Shown one piece after another: positions 42,673 through 51,326 of a DNA stretch of 64,000 nt. The number at the start of each line of letters is the position of its first letter. Positions within the stretch are counted from its first letter, which is position 1. Under the pieces are notes generated by a model that ran no database searches, had not been told where the DNA came from, and saw only the letters and a list, made by a program, of their open reading frames with translations. The stretch spans positions 62,001 through 126,000 of the forward strand of contig JALNXN010000001.1 in assembly GCA_023230325.1 (NCBI GenBank), given 5' to 3'. Source of the DNA: an archaeon. GTDB taxonomy: Archaea; Iainarchaeota; Iainarchaeia; Iainarchaeales; CSSED10-239. Both the position numbers and the translations under genes were made by a program.

Positions 42673-43632
42673 ATGGATTTTAAATTAAATTTATCTAGAA
42701 AAAGCAAACTATTTATTTTTCTTTTCTTTCTAGTAATTATATTTGCTTTATTTTCAATAATTTATACTCACTATTATTATAAGGCATTAAAGAATCAAGG
42801 AGATTATTTATTATATAAGGACATTGTTTATGATTTAAATAATAATTCTGATCCATCTTACACAAGCCTTGACATATATGTTCCTGACAACAACACAATT
42901 CAAAAATATCCTGTAATGATTTATGTACATGGGGGAGCTTGGACTAAATATTTTGGAAATAAAGACCAAAGAGGAAGATATATACAAAAGGGTTTATTTT
43001 ACACAGACAATAACTTTATTTTAGTAAATGTAAATTATCGTAGTTCCCCAAATTCCAATTTTCCTGTTCCTGTCCAAGACGTTACAACTGCAATTGATTG
43101 GGTTTATAATAATATTTCTAACTATTTAGGTAATGAGGCTGAAATCTACTTAAGTGGGCATTCAGCAGGTGCGCAAATTGTTTCTTTAATTTCTACAGAT
43201 GAAAGTTATTTGCAAAAATATGGTTTAGATCTAAATATTATTAAAGGAACTGTTCTTCTTGAAGGAGTTGGTTATGATTTACTTCTTCCTAGTTCTTTAA
43301 AATTTGATAGTAAGCTAATAGAGATGTATTATAATGTTCCATTTGGAAATGACGAAAACACCTATAAGAATGCATCCCCAATAAATCATGTTTCTAAGAA
43401 TAAAAATATACCGCCTATGATCTTATTTGTTTGTGAAAATAGTATTTTTAGAATTGCAAAACCTGAAGCTAAAAATTTTTATTATAAATTAATTAAGAAT
43501 AATGTTTATGCTAGGTATTATGTGATATCAGACAGAGGACATAGTAGTCTTAATTATGATTTTGGAAAAGAAGATGACAGAACTAGCCAATTGACAATGG
43601 AATTTATTGAAGAGATTAAGAAACTTAGGTAG
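42673..43632 (+). CDS. Membrane-anchored alpha/beta hydrolase (HSL-like esterase)
   Basis: After one membrane helix (about residues 12-32) the 319-aa product has MIYVHGGAWTKYFGN (HGG oxyanion hole), VNYRSSPNSNFPVPVQD, nucleophile elbow YLSGHSAGAQIV and the catalytic His in SDRGHSSLNYD. This is the HSL/kynurenine-formamidase-like branch of carboxylesterases. The catalytic domain probably faces outward. GTG spacing supports the ATG at 42673. Confidence 0.88.
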   Translation: MDFKLNLSRKSKLFIFLFFLVIIFALFSIIYTHYYYKALKNQGDYLLYKDIVYDLNNNSDPSYTSLDIYVPDNNTIQKYPVMIYVHGGAWTKYFGNKDQRGRYIQKGLFYTDNNFILVNVNYRSSPNSNFPVPVQDVTTAIDWVYNNISNYLGNEAEIYLSGHSAGAQIVSLISTDESYLQKYGLDLNIIKGTVLLEGVGYDLLLPSSLKFDSKLIEMYYNVPFGNDENTYKNASPINHVSKNKNIPPMILFVCENSIFRIAKPEAKNFYYKLIKNNVYARYYVISDRGHSSLNYDFGKEDDRTSQLTMEFIEEIKKLR

Positions 43633-43806
43633 TGGGGGCTATGTTTATAAAGATTATTAAAAATTAGAAGAATTTGGCTTAAACTACAGATATTTAAATG
43701 TTTCTAAGCTTAATATATATCATTAACTGAATATAATTACTTAATTACAAATTTATAAATTAAATAAAAATAATATGAAAAAACTTTCAAGGAAAGGTGT
43801 ATTATT

Positions 43807-46233
43807 ATGGCTGAAGATATTAAAAAAATTGATAAAAAAAAATTATTAGAATTGATTGAAAAACAAATTAAGTCTCCAACAAGGTTTATAACTAAACCAA
43901 TTACTATTTCTCTTTTAAAAAAATATAAAATAGATGTTAAGGCTTTTGCAAAAAAATTAAAGGAAGTTAAAGCAAATTATACTGTTCTAAAAGGACTAGG
44001 CTTCAAAGCAAAGACCTTAAAATCAGCAGGATTTACTTTAAATGATCTAAAGGAGGTAGGCTTTGATGCTAAGAAGCTAAGAGAACTAAACTATAATGCA
44101 AAGGAGCTATACTTGGCAGGTTATTCTGCAACAGATCTAAGGCAAGCAGGGTATATGGTCAGAAGACTTAAAGAAATTGGAGTTAATTTAAAGGATCTAA
44201 AAGAAGCTGGTTATTCTGCAAAGGAACTAAAAAGTTCATATTCTGCAAAAGAGTTGTTAAATGTAGGTTATGAGATTAGGGACTTAAAGGAAGCAGGATT
44301 TAGTGCAGGTCAATTAAAGAAAGTTGGAGTTTCTGCAAAGGCACTTTATAGTGGTAAATATAATTTAGGGGAATTAAGAAAAGCAAAGTATAGTATTAAA
44401 GAACTACAAACAGCTGGGTTTACTGATTCTGAGTTAGGTTTGAAAATTAGAATAAAAGATAAATCGATTGTTTCTAAAAAGTTAAAGGCAGAAACTTCTA
44501 AAGTTGAAGCTAAAAAAGAAAAAGCTAAAAAAGAAAAAATTAAAGAAGACAAAAATAAAGAGATAATTATCAATGATGAGTTTTTAAAAAACCATAAAGC
44601 AAAAGAACTCTTTGACCTTAATATAAAATATGAACAATTAATTAAAAAAAAATACACAGCAATTAAATTAAAAAAATTAAAATTTACAGCAAAAGATCTT
44701 TATTTTTTAAACTTTCCTGCAAGTGAAATTAAAAAAGCAGAGTACACTTTAAAAGATCTAAAAAATGCAGGGGTTTCTACAAAGGAACTTAAAGAAATTG
44801 GATATCTACCTATTGATCTAAAGAAAGCAAAATTTGATACACATTCAATTCTTTTTGCAGAATTTAGTGCAAGTGATTTAAAGAAAGCTGGATTTAGTTC
44901 TAAGAAACTAAAAGAATATGCATATACTGTTAAGCAACTTGATGAAGCAAAATACACACTTAAAGATTTAGTTTTTGCAAATTATAAAATAGAAGATATT
45001 TTCTCTGTTGGGTATAATATAAAAGATTTAAATGAATTTTATTCTTTAAAAAAATTATGTGAATTAGGTTATTGTTTAAATGATTTTAAATTAATTTTTC
45101 CAATCTCTCAATTAAAAGAACAAGGCTTTACTTTAGAGGAACTGTTAGCAGCAGATTATAAGGTTACTGATCTATTAAAGGAATTTGAAGTTTCTGATTT
45201 TTATAAAATTAAATATTCTCCAATTGAACTTTATAAAATTGGAATTAGTTTAGAACAACTCAAAAAAGGTGGATATGATATTAAAGACTTAATTAAACTT
45301 TATGATATTAAAGAACCACTTGAAGAAAATGAAAATCTAAAAGAAAAAAAAGAAGACTTTACACTAGAAGAACTTAGATATCTAAAATATTCAATTAATG
45401 ATCTTGTAAATTTGGGTTATACAATCAAAGATTTAAGAGAAGCTGGTTATGAGGCAAGACACTTAAAGGCAGAAGGAGTAACCTGTCGAGAACTGATTGA
45501 TGGTGGGTATGATGTTAGAGAATTGTATGCTATTGGTTGTTCATTAAAGGAATGTATTTTAGCTGGGTATTCCTTAGATGAATTGAAAAGAGTAGGGTTT
45601 TCTGCTTTAGAACTTAATTTAGAAGGATATTCTTTATATGAATTAAAAGCTGCTGGATTTTCTGCAAAAGAAATTTTACATATTGGGTATACAGCAAAGC
45701 AATTACATTCTGTTGGGTACACTGCAAAAGAACTTTATGAAGCTGGCTTTGATGTTGCAACTCTTAGATTTGCTGGATATAAGGCAAAGGAATTGAATGG
45801 TCTTGGAATTGAGATTAAAGAATTTTATAGTGCAGATTATACTTGTAAGGAGATGGCACAAGCAGGTTATAAGGCTGAAGAACTTAAAAATGTTTATTCT
45901 GTAAGAGAATTGAAGGTTGCAGGGTTTGATGGGTCTTCTTTAAGAAAAGCAGGATTTTTAGCAAGAGAGTTGTATGATGTAAGCTTTACTGCTAGACAAT
46001 TACATTATGCAGGATATTCTGCTAAGGAATTGTTTGATCTTGGAGTTGGGATTAGGATGCTTAAAGTAATAAATTATGCTGCAAAAGAACTAAAGTCAAT
46101 TGGGTTTTCTGCAGATGATCTTAGAAAGGTTGGGTATTTGTTGCCTGAGTTGAAGCAAGCTGGGTATTCTTATAAAGAATTACAGAATGCTGGGTTTTCT
46201 TTGGAGAAAATCAAGTCACTTCCAAACAATTGA
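43807..46233 (+). CDS. Giant decapeptide-repeat (solenoid) protein, 808 aa
   Basis: From about residue 57 to the end the protein is built of 10-residue units with consensus [FY][ST]AKEL[KR]xAG. I count about 69, in three blocks (roughly 57-213, 263-505, 515-805) separated by a Lys-rich linker (KVEAKKEKAKKEKIKEDKNK) and an acidic one (EENENLKEKKED). A few units have 9 residues. There is no signal peptide or membrane helix. Regular Leu, Ala and aromatic spacing predicts an elongated helical or beta solenoid for binding partners. I know no function. The first 55 residues are a basic cap. Confidence 0.85.
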   Translation: MAEDIKKIDKKKLLELIEKQIKSPTRFITKPITISLLKKYKIDVKAFAKKLKEVKANYTVLKGLGFKAKTLKSAGFTLNDLKEVGFDAKKLRELNYNAKELYLAGYSATDLRQAGYMVRRLKEIGVNLKDLKEAGYSAKELKSSYSAKELLNVGYEIRDLKEAGFSAGQLKKVGVSAKALYSGKYNLGELRKAKYSIKELQTAGFTDSELGLKIRIKDKSIVSKKLKAETSKVEAKKEKAKKEKIKEDKNKEIIINDEFLKNHKAKELFDLNIKYEQLIKKKYTAIKLKKLKFTAKDLYFLNFPASEIKKAEYTLKDLKNAGVSTKELKEIGYLPIDLKKAKFDTHSILFAEFSASDLKKAGFSSKKLKEYAYTVKQLDEAKYTLKDLVFANYKIEDIFSVGYNIKDLNEFYSLKKLCELGYCLNDFKLIFPISQLKEQGFTLEELLAADYKVTDLLKEFEVSDFYKIKYSPIELYKIGISLEQLKKGGYDIKDLIKLYDIKEPLEENENLKEKKEDFTLEELRYLKYSINDLVNLGYTIKDLREAGYEARHLKAEGVTCRELIDGGYDVRELYAIGCSLKECILAGYSLDELKRVGFSALELNLEGYSLYELKAAGFSAKEILHIGYTAKQLHSVGYTAKELYEAGFDVATLRFAGYKAKELNGLGIEIKEFYSADYTCKEMAQAGYKAEELKNVYSVRELKVAGFDGSSLRKAGFLARELYDVSFTARQLHYAGYSAKELFDLGVGIRMLKVINYAAKELKSIGFSADDLRKVGYLLPELKQAGYSYKELQNAGFSLEKIKSLPNN

Positions 46234-46483
46234 AGTTTGAGAGTTTGGGTATTTGGGTGTAGATAAATAGTATTTTTTAAAAAATATCATTTTATTTATT
46301 TTTTTAAAAATATTTTTGAAAACTCTTTTAAAGATTTTAAATAATTTTTAAAAACTCTAAATTTCTTTTTTAAAATAGTGTATTAAAAAAAATAATTTAT
46401 GTTTTTAAAAAAACACCTCTTTTTTAAACATTTCTTATTTAAATTATATTAAAAGTAAAACAAAATATGTGGGTGGAATTTAC

Positions 46484-47602
46484 ATGAATTCAAAAAATAA
46501 AAAAACATCAAAAAATCAGTATGTTAAAAATACAGAATCAAAATCTTCTATTAAAAATAATATGATTAAAAGTAACTTATTTGTGTGGAAGACTGTTTCA
46601 GTTGTGTTATTTGTTGCATTTGTTTTATTCTTAGTTTTGTTTTTAACAAAACCATCAGTTAACAATTCAAATGTTAATAATGCTTTGAATCAGAATAATG
46701 TTTCACCAGCAGACATGCAAAATGTTGCAAATGAAACTGTTGTCTTTTTAAAAGAGAATTTTCCTGTTAGTGATTTAACATTAAGTGAAGTATCTAATGA
46801 AAAGGAACTTTATAAGATGGTAATAAGTGTAGAAGGTCAAGAAATGGAACTTTACACTTCTAAGGATGGGGAGTTGATTTTTATACCTGGAGGAGCACCA
46901 ATTAACAAATCAGAATTTGTGGCTCAAAAACAGAATCTTGAAAAAACTCAAACAAATAATGAAGTTAAAAAAACTCCTGAAATTGTAAAATCAAACAAAC
47001 CAGTGGTAGAATTGTTTGTAATGTCTCATTGTCCATATGGTACTCAAGTTGAGAAAGGAATTTTGCCAGTTGTTGAGCTATTAGATGATAAAATTGATTT
47101 CCAATTGAAGTTTGTAAATTATGCTATGCATGGTGATACTGAAGTGTATGAACAATTATTGCAAACTTGTATTATGCAAGAAGACCCTGATAAGTTTAAT
47201 GAGTATTTAGGTTGCTTTTTGGAAGCTGGAGATACTGATGATTGTTTAGAACGAACAAACATCTCTAGAGAAAGTTTAGAAGCATGTATTACTGCAACTG
47301 ATGAAGAATACAATATTACAGAAATGTATGATGATAAGGCTACATGGGTAAGTGGTAGATTTCCTAAATTTTTAATACATGATGAAGATAATAAAAAATA
47401 TGGAGTTCAAGGTTCTCCAACATTAGTAATCAACGGTACAACCGTATCTTCAGGTAGAGACCCTCAAAGTCTTTTAGATACAATTTGTTCATCATTTACT
47501 GATAAGCCTGTAGAATGTGAAGAACAATTAAGTTCTGTTAGTCCTTCCCCTGGTTTTGGTTATGGGAATTCAGGTTCTAACACAGATGCACAATGTAATT
47601 AA
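46484..47602 (+). CDS. Membrane-anchored DsbA/GILT-like thiol oxidoreductase
   Basis: Start at ATG 46484. The 372-aa product has a cytoplasmic head, one membrane helix (about residues 32-52, VWKTVSVVLFVAFVLFLVLF), a small N-terminal domain (about 75-140), then a thioredoxin-like domain with VELFVMSHCPYGTQ (CPYG site), a long Cys-containing insertion and cis-Pro loop GVQGSPTLVING. It probably makes or rearranges disulfides outside the membrane, reduced by the Trx-CcdA fusion at 20381. Confidence 0.88.
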   Translation: MNSKNKKTSKNQYVKNTESKSSIKNNMIKSNLFVWKTVSVVLFVAFVLFLVLFLTKPSVNNSNVNNALNQNNVSPADMQNVANETVVFLKENFPVSDLTLSEVSNEKELYKMVISVEGQEMELYTSKDGELIFIPGGAPINKSEFVAQKQNLEKTQTNNEVKKTPEIVKSNKPVVELFVMSHCPYGTQVEKGILPVVELLDDKIDFQLKFVNYAMHGDTEVYEQLLQTCIMQEDPDKFNEYLGCFLEAGDTDDCLERTNISRESLEACITATDEEYNITEMYDDKATWVSGRFPKFLIHDEDNKKYGVQGSPTLVINGTTVSSGRDPQSLLDTICSSFTDKPVECEEQLSSVSPSPGFGYGNSGSNTDAQCN

Positions 47603-47772
47603 ATTTTTTATTTAATTACTTCTTTTTTTCTTTTTTAATTTATCTTTTTTTAAAGTAATTTAAAAATACACTATCAAACTAATTATAAGTAGTATTTATA
47701 AATTAATTTGACTTATATATATCTTAATAATTGCAAATTTGAATAATTAAAAATAAATAATAGTGAATAGAA

Positions 47773-48393
47773 GTGATTAAGACCACAATAATTTTAAGTA
47801 TTTTACAAGTGATTATACTTTTTATCTTACCAATTTATTTAGTGTACAAAAAAATAATACCTTTCAAATATAGGTTACATACAATTTTTGGAATAGCAAT
47901 TCTTGCAACTGTAATTGTTCTATTAGAAGGTTGGTCTCTTGCTGATCTTGGTTTTATCTTAGAAGGTTTTGGATCACATGTAATTCCATATCTTGCTTTT
48001 ACGGTATTAGTTTCTCTTGCAATTGTTTATTTATCTGAAGATGTTTTAAAAAGAAATCATTATATTAATTATTGGTCAACTAGAAAAATGCATATCTTAA
48101 TTATAATCCCATTATGTTTTGTGCAAGAACTTTTGTTTAGAGGGTTTCTAATTCCAAAATTAGAAGTCTTTATTTCATCTTTTTTCTTTGTTGCTTTAGC
48201 TAATGCTATTCTTTTTATGTTAATGCATACAATTTATAGTGTGAAATTTATTGATTTGTTATTTATTTTTATAGAAGGCTTTTTACTTGCAATGATTTAT
48301 ATTTTTTATCCAAATCTATTATTAATAACACTTGCCCATTCTGTGCATAACTATATTGCTGTGTTTTATAAATATTTTGTAGCTGAAAAATAA
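47773..48393 (+). CDS. CPBP-family (CAAX-protease-like) membrane protein
   Basis: The 206-aa product has six to seven membrane helices and CPBP motifs: CFVQELLFRGFLIPKL (Q-E where most have E-E), LFMLMHTIYS, and ITLAHSVHNYIA. The family includes Rce1-like proteases and bacteriocin-immunity proteins. The changed first motif residue may alter activity. It starts at a GTG that is itself part of GTGATT, with no later suitable ATG. Confidence 0.8.
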   Translation: MIKTTIILSILQVIILFILPIYLVYKKIIPFKYRLHTIFGIAILATVIVLLEGWSLADLGFILEGFGSHVIPYLAFTVLVSLAIVYLSEDVLKRNHYINYWSTRKMHILIIIPLCFVQELLFRGFLIPKLEVFISSFFFVALANAILFMLMHTIYSVKFIDLLFIFIEGFLLAMIYIFYPNLLLITLAHSVHNYIAVFYKYFVAEK

Positions 48394-48478
48394 ATTATAT
48401 TGCTCTAAGATTTATTTAAATTTATAAAGACAATTTCTTTTGTATTTCTAAAAAAAGATATCTTTTTAAACATGTCTA

Positions 48479-48500
48479 CACTTGTATATTTATACAAGTG
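48479..48500. promoter_or_regulatory. Perfect 22-bp palindromic operator at arsR start
   Basis: CACTTGTATA and TATACAAGTG are exact inverted repeats around TT. The site is six bases before the preferred GTG start of the ArsR-family gene and overlaps where promoter and ribosome site should be, as expected for self-repression. Confidence 0.8.
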
Positions 48501-48505
48501 GGATT

Positions 48506-48781
48506 GTGGAAGATTTATATAAAATATTTAAGGCTTTAGGCGAAAAGACAAGATATAGAATTATACTTGAACTTTTAGACACTAAGAATAATATTTGTTG
48601 CACAGATTTATCTACAAAATTACAAAAAGACCTTTCAACAATTTCTAGACAATTAAATATTTTAGAAGAATCAAATTTAATAGTTGTTACTAAGATTAAT
48701 AAAACAAAGTGTATTAAATTAAGAAATCAAAAATTAATTAAAGAACTATTAAAAAGTGCTAAGAATATTATTAAGCACTAA
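48506..48781 (+). CDS. ArsR/SmtB-family transcription regulator
   Basis: I choose GTG 48506 because the longer frame (from TTG 48482) would translate through the palindrome. The 91-aa product is a winged helix: LYKIFKALGEKTRYRIILELL, then ICCTDLSTKLQKDLSTISRQLNIL (recognition helix) and NLIVVTKINKTKCIKLR (wing). The Cys-Cys in ICCTDL is at the ArsR metal-box place, so a metal or redox signal is likely. It precedes a glutaredoxin gene, probably its target along with itself. Confidence 0.88.
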   Translation: MEDLYKIFKALGEKTRYRIILELLDTKNNICCTDLSTKLQKDLSTISRQLNILEESNLIVVTKINKTKCIKLRNQKLIKELLKSAKNIIKH

Positions 48782-48863
48782 ATTAGATTAAAGCTTGATA
48801 AGAAAAATAAAAAAATAATTACAAAAATAATTAAAAAAATAGAAAAAATTGAGGTGATTAAAA

Positions 48864-49097
48864 ATGAATAAAATAATTGTTTATTCTACAAAGACATGCC
48901 CTTATTGTGTTATAGCAAAAGAATATCTAAAATCTAAAAATGTAAATTTTGAGGATGTTGATGTTTCCTTTGATATGCAGAGAGGTCTTGAGATGGTTAG
49001 AAAATCAGGGCAACAAGGAGTTCCTGTTTTAGATATTAATGGAAAAATAATAGTTGGTTTTAACAAACAGGCAATCGATTCCGCACTTTTGCATTAA
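48864..49097 (+). CDS. Glutaredoxin-like protein
   Basis: The 77-aa product has CPYC in IVYSTKTCPYCVIAKEYL, the cis-Pro in QQGVPVLDINGK and the GFNK end typical of small glutaredoxin/NrdH proteins. It reduces disulfides in the cytosol. GAGGTGATT gives a strong ribosome site. It lies 82 bases after the ArsR gene on the same strand and may be its regulated partner. Confidence 0.93.
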   Translation: MNKIIVYSTKTCPYCVIAKEYLKSKNVNFEDVDVSFDMQRGLEMVRKSGQQGVPVLDINGKIIVGFNKQAIDSALLH

Positions 49098-49199
49098 AAT
49101 TAAATTTACGTGAAACTAAAATTTGGGAATTAATTAAACTTTGCAAATTATATTATAAGAAATTTGACTATAAAAATAATTTTATAGTCCTTATAATAT

Positions 49200-50204
49200 T
49201 TATTTGTTTGCAAAGATATAACCTAAAGCAAAAGTAGCTGCTTGAGTTGCTCTTAATGGCTCTGAAGAACTAGTTTCTATTTTTATAATTTTAGAACATT
49301 TATCCATTGTTTTTTTAAGTAAGCCTCTTTTTTCATTTCCAAAGATTAATAATTTTGGTTTACCCATACTTGTTTGCATTATTTCTTGGACACTCACTTT
49401 ACCCCACATACTAAAACCCAAGAAAGTATAATCATTTTCAATTTCCTCAAAAGCCTTTATGACTTTTATATTTCCTTTATTAAATGAGTTTGTTTCTAAA
49501 AATTTTCTAATAGTTTCTTCACATTCATTATCTTTGTTTGTGATGATAAAGACTTTCATCTTAAAGGTTTTAGACAATCTTACAAAATCAGAAATCTCTC
49601 CTAGAGTATAAGGAGATTCAATTGCAAGGTCAGGAAAATCTTTTAGATTATTTTTATTTAGAATATTAGAAGTATCTTTTAATTTTGGATTTCTATTTAA
49701 ATTGTTTTTATTTTGTGCAGATTGTGTAGGGTGTGCAGATCTTTCTTTAGCTTTACTATTATTCCTATTTTCTAAAATATTTGATAAATTTATATATTCT
49801 CCAATTCTAACAACTGGGTTGTCACTTTCCATTCTTGCTTCTAAGTATATAATTTTTCCATTATCTTCAAATTTTTTTTTCTTCAAATATCTATCAACAA
49901 TTGCTTTAGCGTGGAATGGAACTCCAGCATTAATTTTTGCTTTAATTTCTTTAATCTTATACTTATCTAATCTATCCACAGTATCAGCAATTGTCTTAGG
50001 AGAAAATGTTTCTTTAAGTTCAATTGTGCTTGCTACATATGGTTTGTTAGGTGGAAGTCTATCAAGAATAAATCTTCTATATGACCAAGAGTCATTTGAA
50101 GTCTTAATACCTTTGTCTTTAAGTTCCTTAAAAATTTCCTTTTTTTCCCTGTAAGAAACAAATCTTGCTAGGTTAATCAAATATTGTGTCATCTTTTGTT
50201 TCAT
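49200..50204 (-). CDS. Probable SPOUT-type RNA methyltransferase with N-terminal extension
   Basis: The C-terminal third has SpoU-like motifs: SMWGKVSVQEIM, LLIFGNEKRGLLKKTM (motif 2, FGNE..GL) and SSSEPLRATQAATFALGY (knot motif 3). The N-terminal 150 residues (YREKKEIFKELKDKGIKT) and an Asn/Lys linker (KERSAHPTQSAQNKNN) are unlike the family. Such enzymes methylate ribose in tRNA or rRNA using S-adenosylmethionine. Start ATG 50204 or 50192; it overlaps the DHH gene stop, so translation is coupled. Confidence 0.65.
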   Translation of the reverse strand: MKQKMTQYLINLARFVSYREKKEIFKELKDKGIKTSNDSWSYRRFILDRLPPNKPYVASTIELKETFSPKTIADTVDRLDKYKIKEIKAKINAGVPFHAKAIVDRYLKKKKFEDNGKIIYLEARMESDNPVVRIGEYINLSNILENRNNSKAKERSAHPTQSAQNKNNLNRNPKLKDTSNILNKNNLKDFPDLAIESPYTLGEISDFVRLSKTFKMKVFIITNKDNECEETIRKFLETNSFNKGNIKVIKAFEEIENDYTFLGFSMWGKVSVQEIMQTSMGKPKLLIFGNEKRGLLKKTMDKCSKIIKIETSSSEPLRATQAATFALGYIFANK

Positions 50205-51196
50205 CTCTTTTCTTTATATTTTTTAATTTTTATTTTTTTAATATCATCTATAATAAAAGCAGAAGCTTTTGGATGTCCTCCGCCTCCATACTTTTTAGAA
50301 ATTAAAGACAGATCTGCTTTTGACTCTTTTGTTGCCCTTAAGCTAACCTTAATCCACCCAAATTCATAAATTTTATGCCAAACAATAAATATCTCTATAT
50401 CTTTAAATTCTTCTAATTCTTTAAGATATTCAAGAATTAATCCTGATTCAAAATAAGTATTAATAATGTATGCAGGATAGCCTTCAAATTCAACTTTTTT
50501 TCCAATCTTTCTAATAGTGTTTACATAATTTTTTTGATGTTGAATAATTATTTTTCCTCTATTTATTATTTTCTTTTTTTTATTTTCAAATTTGTTAAAA
50601 TCAATTAGATTAAACACATATGAAATTGTTTCCTTTGTAAACTTCCCATTTAGGTTAACAAGTCCTGCAATAAATTCCTTAGAATTTAATTTATCCCATT
50701 TCCAAAGATCCATGTCTTCTATATATTCTACAAATTCAGGAGCTCCTTTTTTAAAGAACTTCCAAACAAGTACACAAGCAGCATGGTTACTTTTTCTCAG
50801 ACCTTTAATTTTAATATTTCTTTTAGATAATAATCTATCTAAATCTTCATCAGCTCTTTTATGATGATCAATCCATATTATATTATCTTTAAATAAAGTC
50901 TTTAATTTCAATAGTATATCAATTGGAAAACTAAAGTCTAAGATTACAAGTTGACAGTAATCATCTAAATTAATGCTATTGTCTCTAAATGTTTTAAAGA
51001 CATCTTCATTATAATTAATGTCTAAAAAAGTTGCAACGGAATATATATTTTCTAAGTTTTTAGGCAACTTTTTTTTTTCTAAAAGATTCCAAGCAAAACT
51101 TACTGCAGAGGTTATTCCATCAGCATCTCTGTGAGCAACAATCAAAGCCTTTTTTGATTTTAATTTATGAGTATCTTTGCTTTTCAAAAAAATCAT
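50201..51196 (-). CDS. DHH/DHHA1 phosphoesterase
   Basis: The 331-aa product has DHH-family motifs: IVAHRDADGITSAV (metal ligands), VILDFSF, IWIDHHKRADED (the DHH) and the DHHA1 glycine loop KKYGGGGHPKASAF. Relatives include RecJ/GAN nucleases, oligoribonucleases and cyclic-dinucleotide phosphodiesterases. Size and end fit the short NrnA-like or archaeal RecJ-like groups. It overlaps the upstream zinc-finger gene and the downstream SPOUT-like gene, a tightly packed operon. Confidence 0.92.
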   Translation of the reverse strand: MIFLKSKDTHKLKSKKALIVAHRDADGITSAVSFAWNLLEKKKLPKNLENIYSVATFLDINYNEDVFKTFRDNSINLDDYCQLVILDFSFPIDILLKLKTLFKDNIIWIDHHKRADEDLDRLLSKRNIKIKGLRKSNHAACVLVWKFFKKGAPEFVEYIEDMDLWKWDKLNSKEFIAGLVNLNGKFTKETISYVFNLIDFNKFENKKKKIINRGKIIIQHQKNYVNTIRKIGKKVEFEGYPAYIINTYFESGLILEYLKELEEFKDIEIFIVWHKIYEFGWIKVSLRATKESKADLSLISKKYGGGGHPKASAFIIDDIKKIKIKKYKEKR

Positions 51197-51323
51197 AATC
51201 CTTTTGTTTTTCTTTATCTTCCTTTTTTGAAACTAACTTTCTTTTAATTTTTGCTTCACAACTTCTACAATAGATTCTTGTAGAATCTATAATTCTTTTA
51301 CATTCTATACATCTATGCACCAT
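51165..51323 (-). CDS. Small zinc-finger protein, 52 aa
   Basis: The frame MVHRCIECKRIIDSTR then IYCRSCEAKIKRK has two CxxC pairs 14 residues apart, a zinc ribbon, followed by a Lys-rich tail. It starts three bases after the lysS stop and ends inside the DHH gene (32-base overlap), which supports coupled translation. Zinc ribbons of this size usually bind RNA, DNA or ribosomes. Confidence 0.75.
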   Translation of the reverse strand: MVHRCIECKRIIDSTRIYCRSCEAKIKRKLVSKKEDKEKQKDYDFFEKQRYS

Positions 51324-51326
51324 ATC

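Noticed and set aside
44346-45722. Minus-strand ORFs of 85-103 aa opposite the decapeptide gene
   Set aside because: They are antisense shadows with the same repeat period as the real gene.
43807-46233. 30-bp periodic repeats that could look like CRISPR
   Set aside because: The period is coding (10 residues), repeats are degenerate, and there are no unique spacers.
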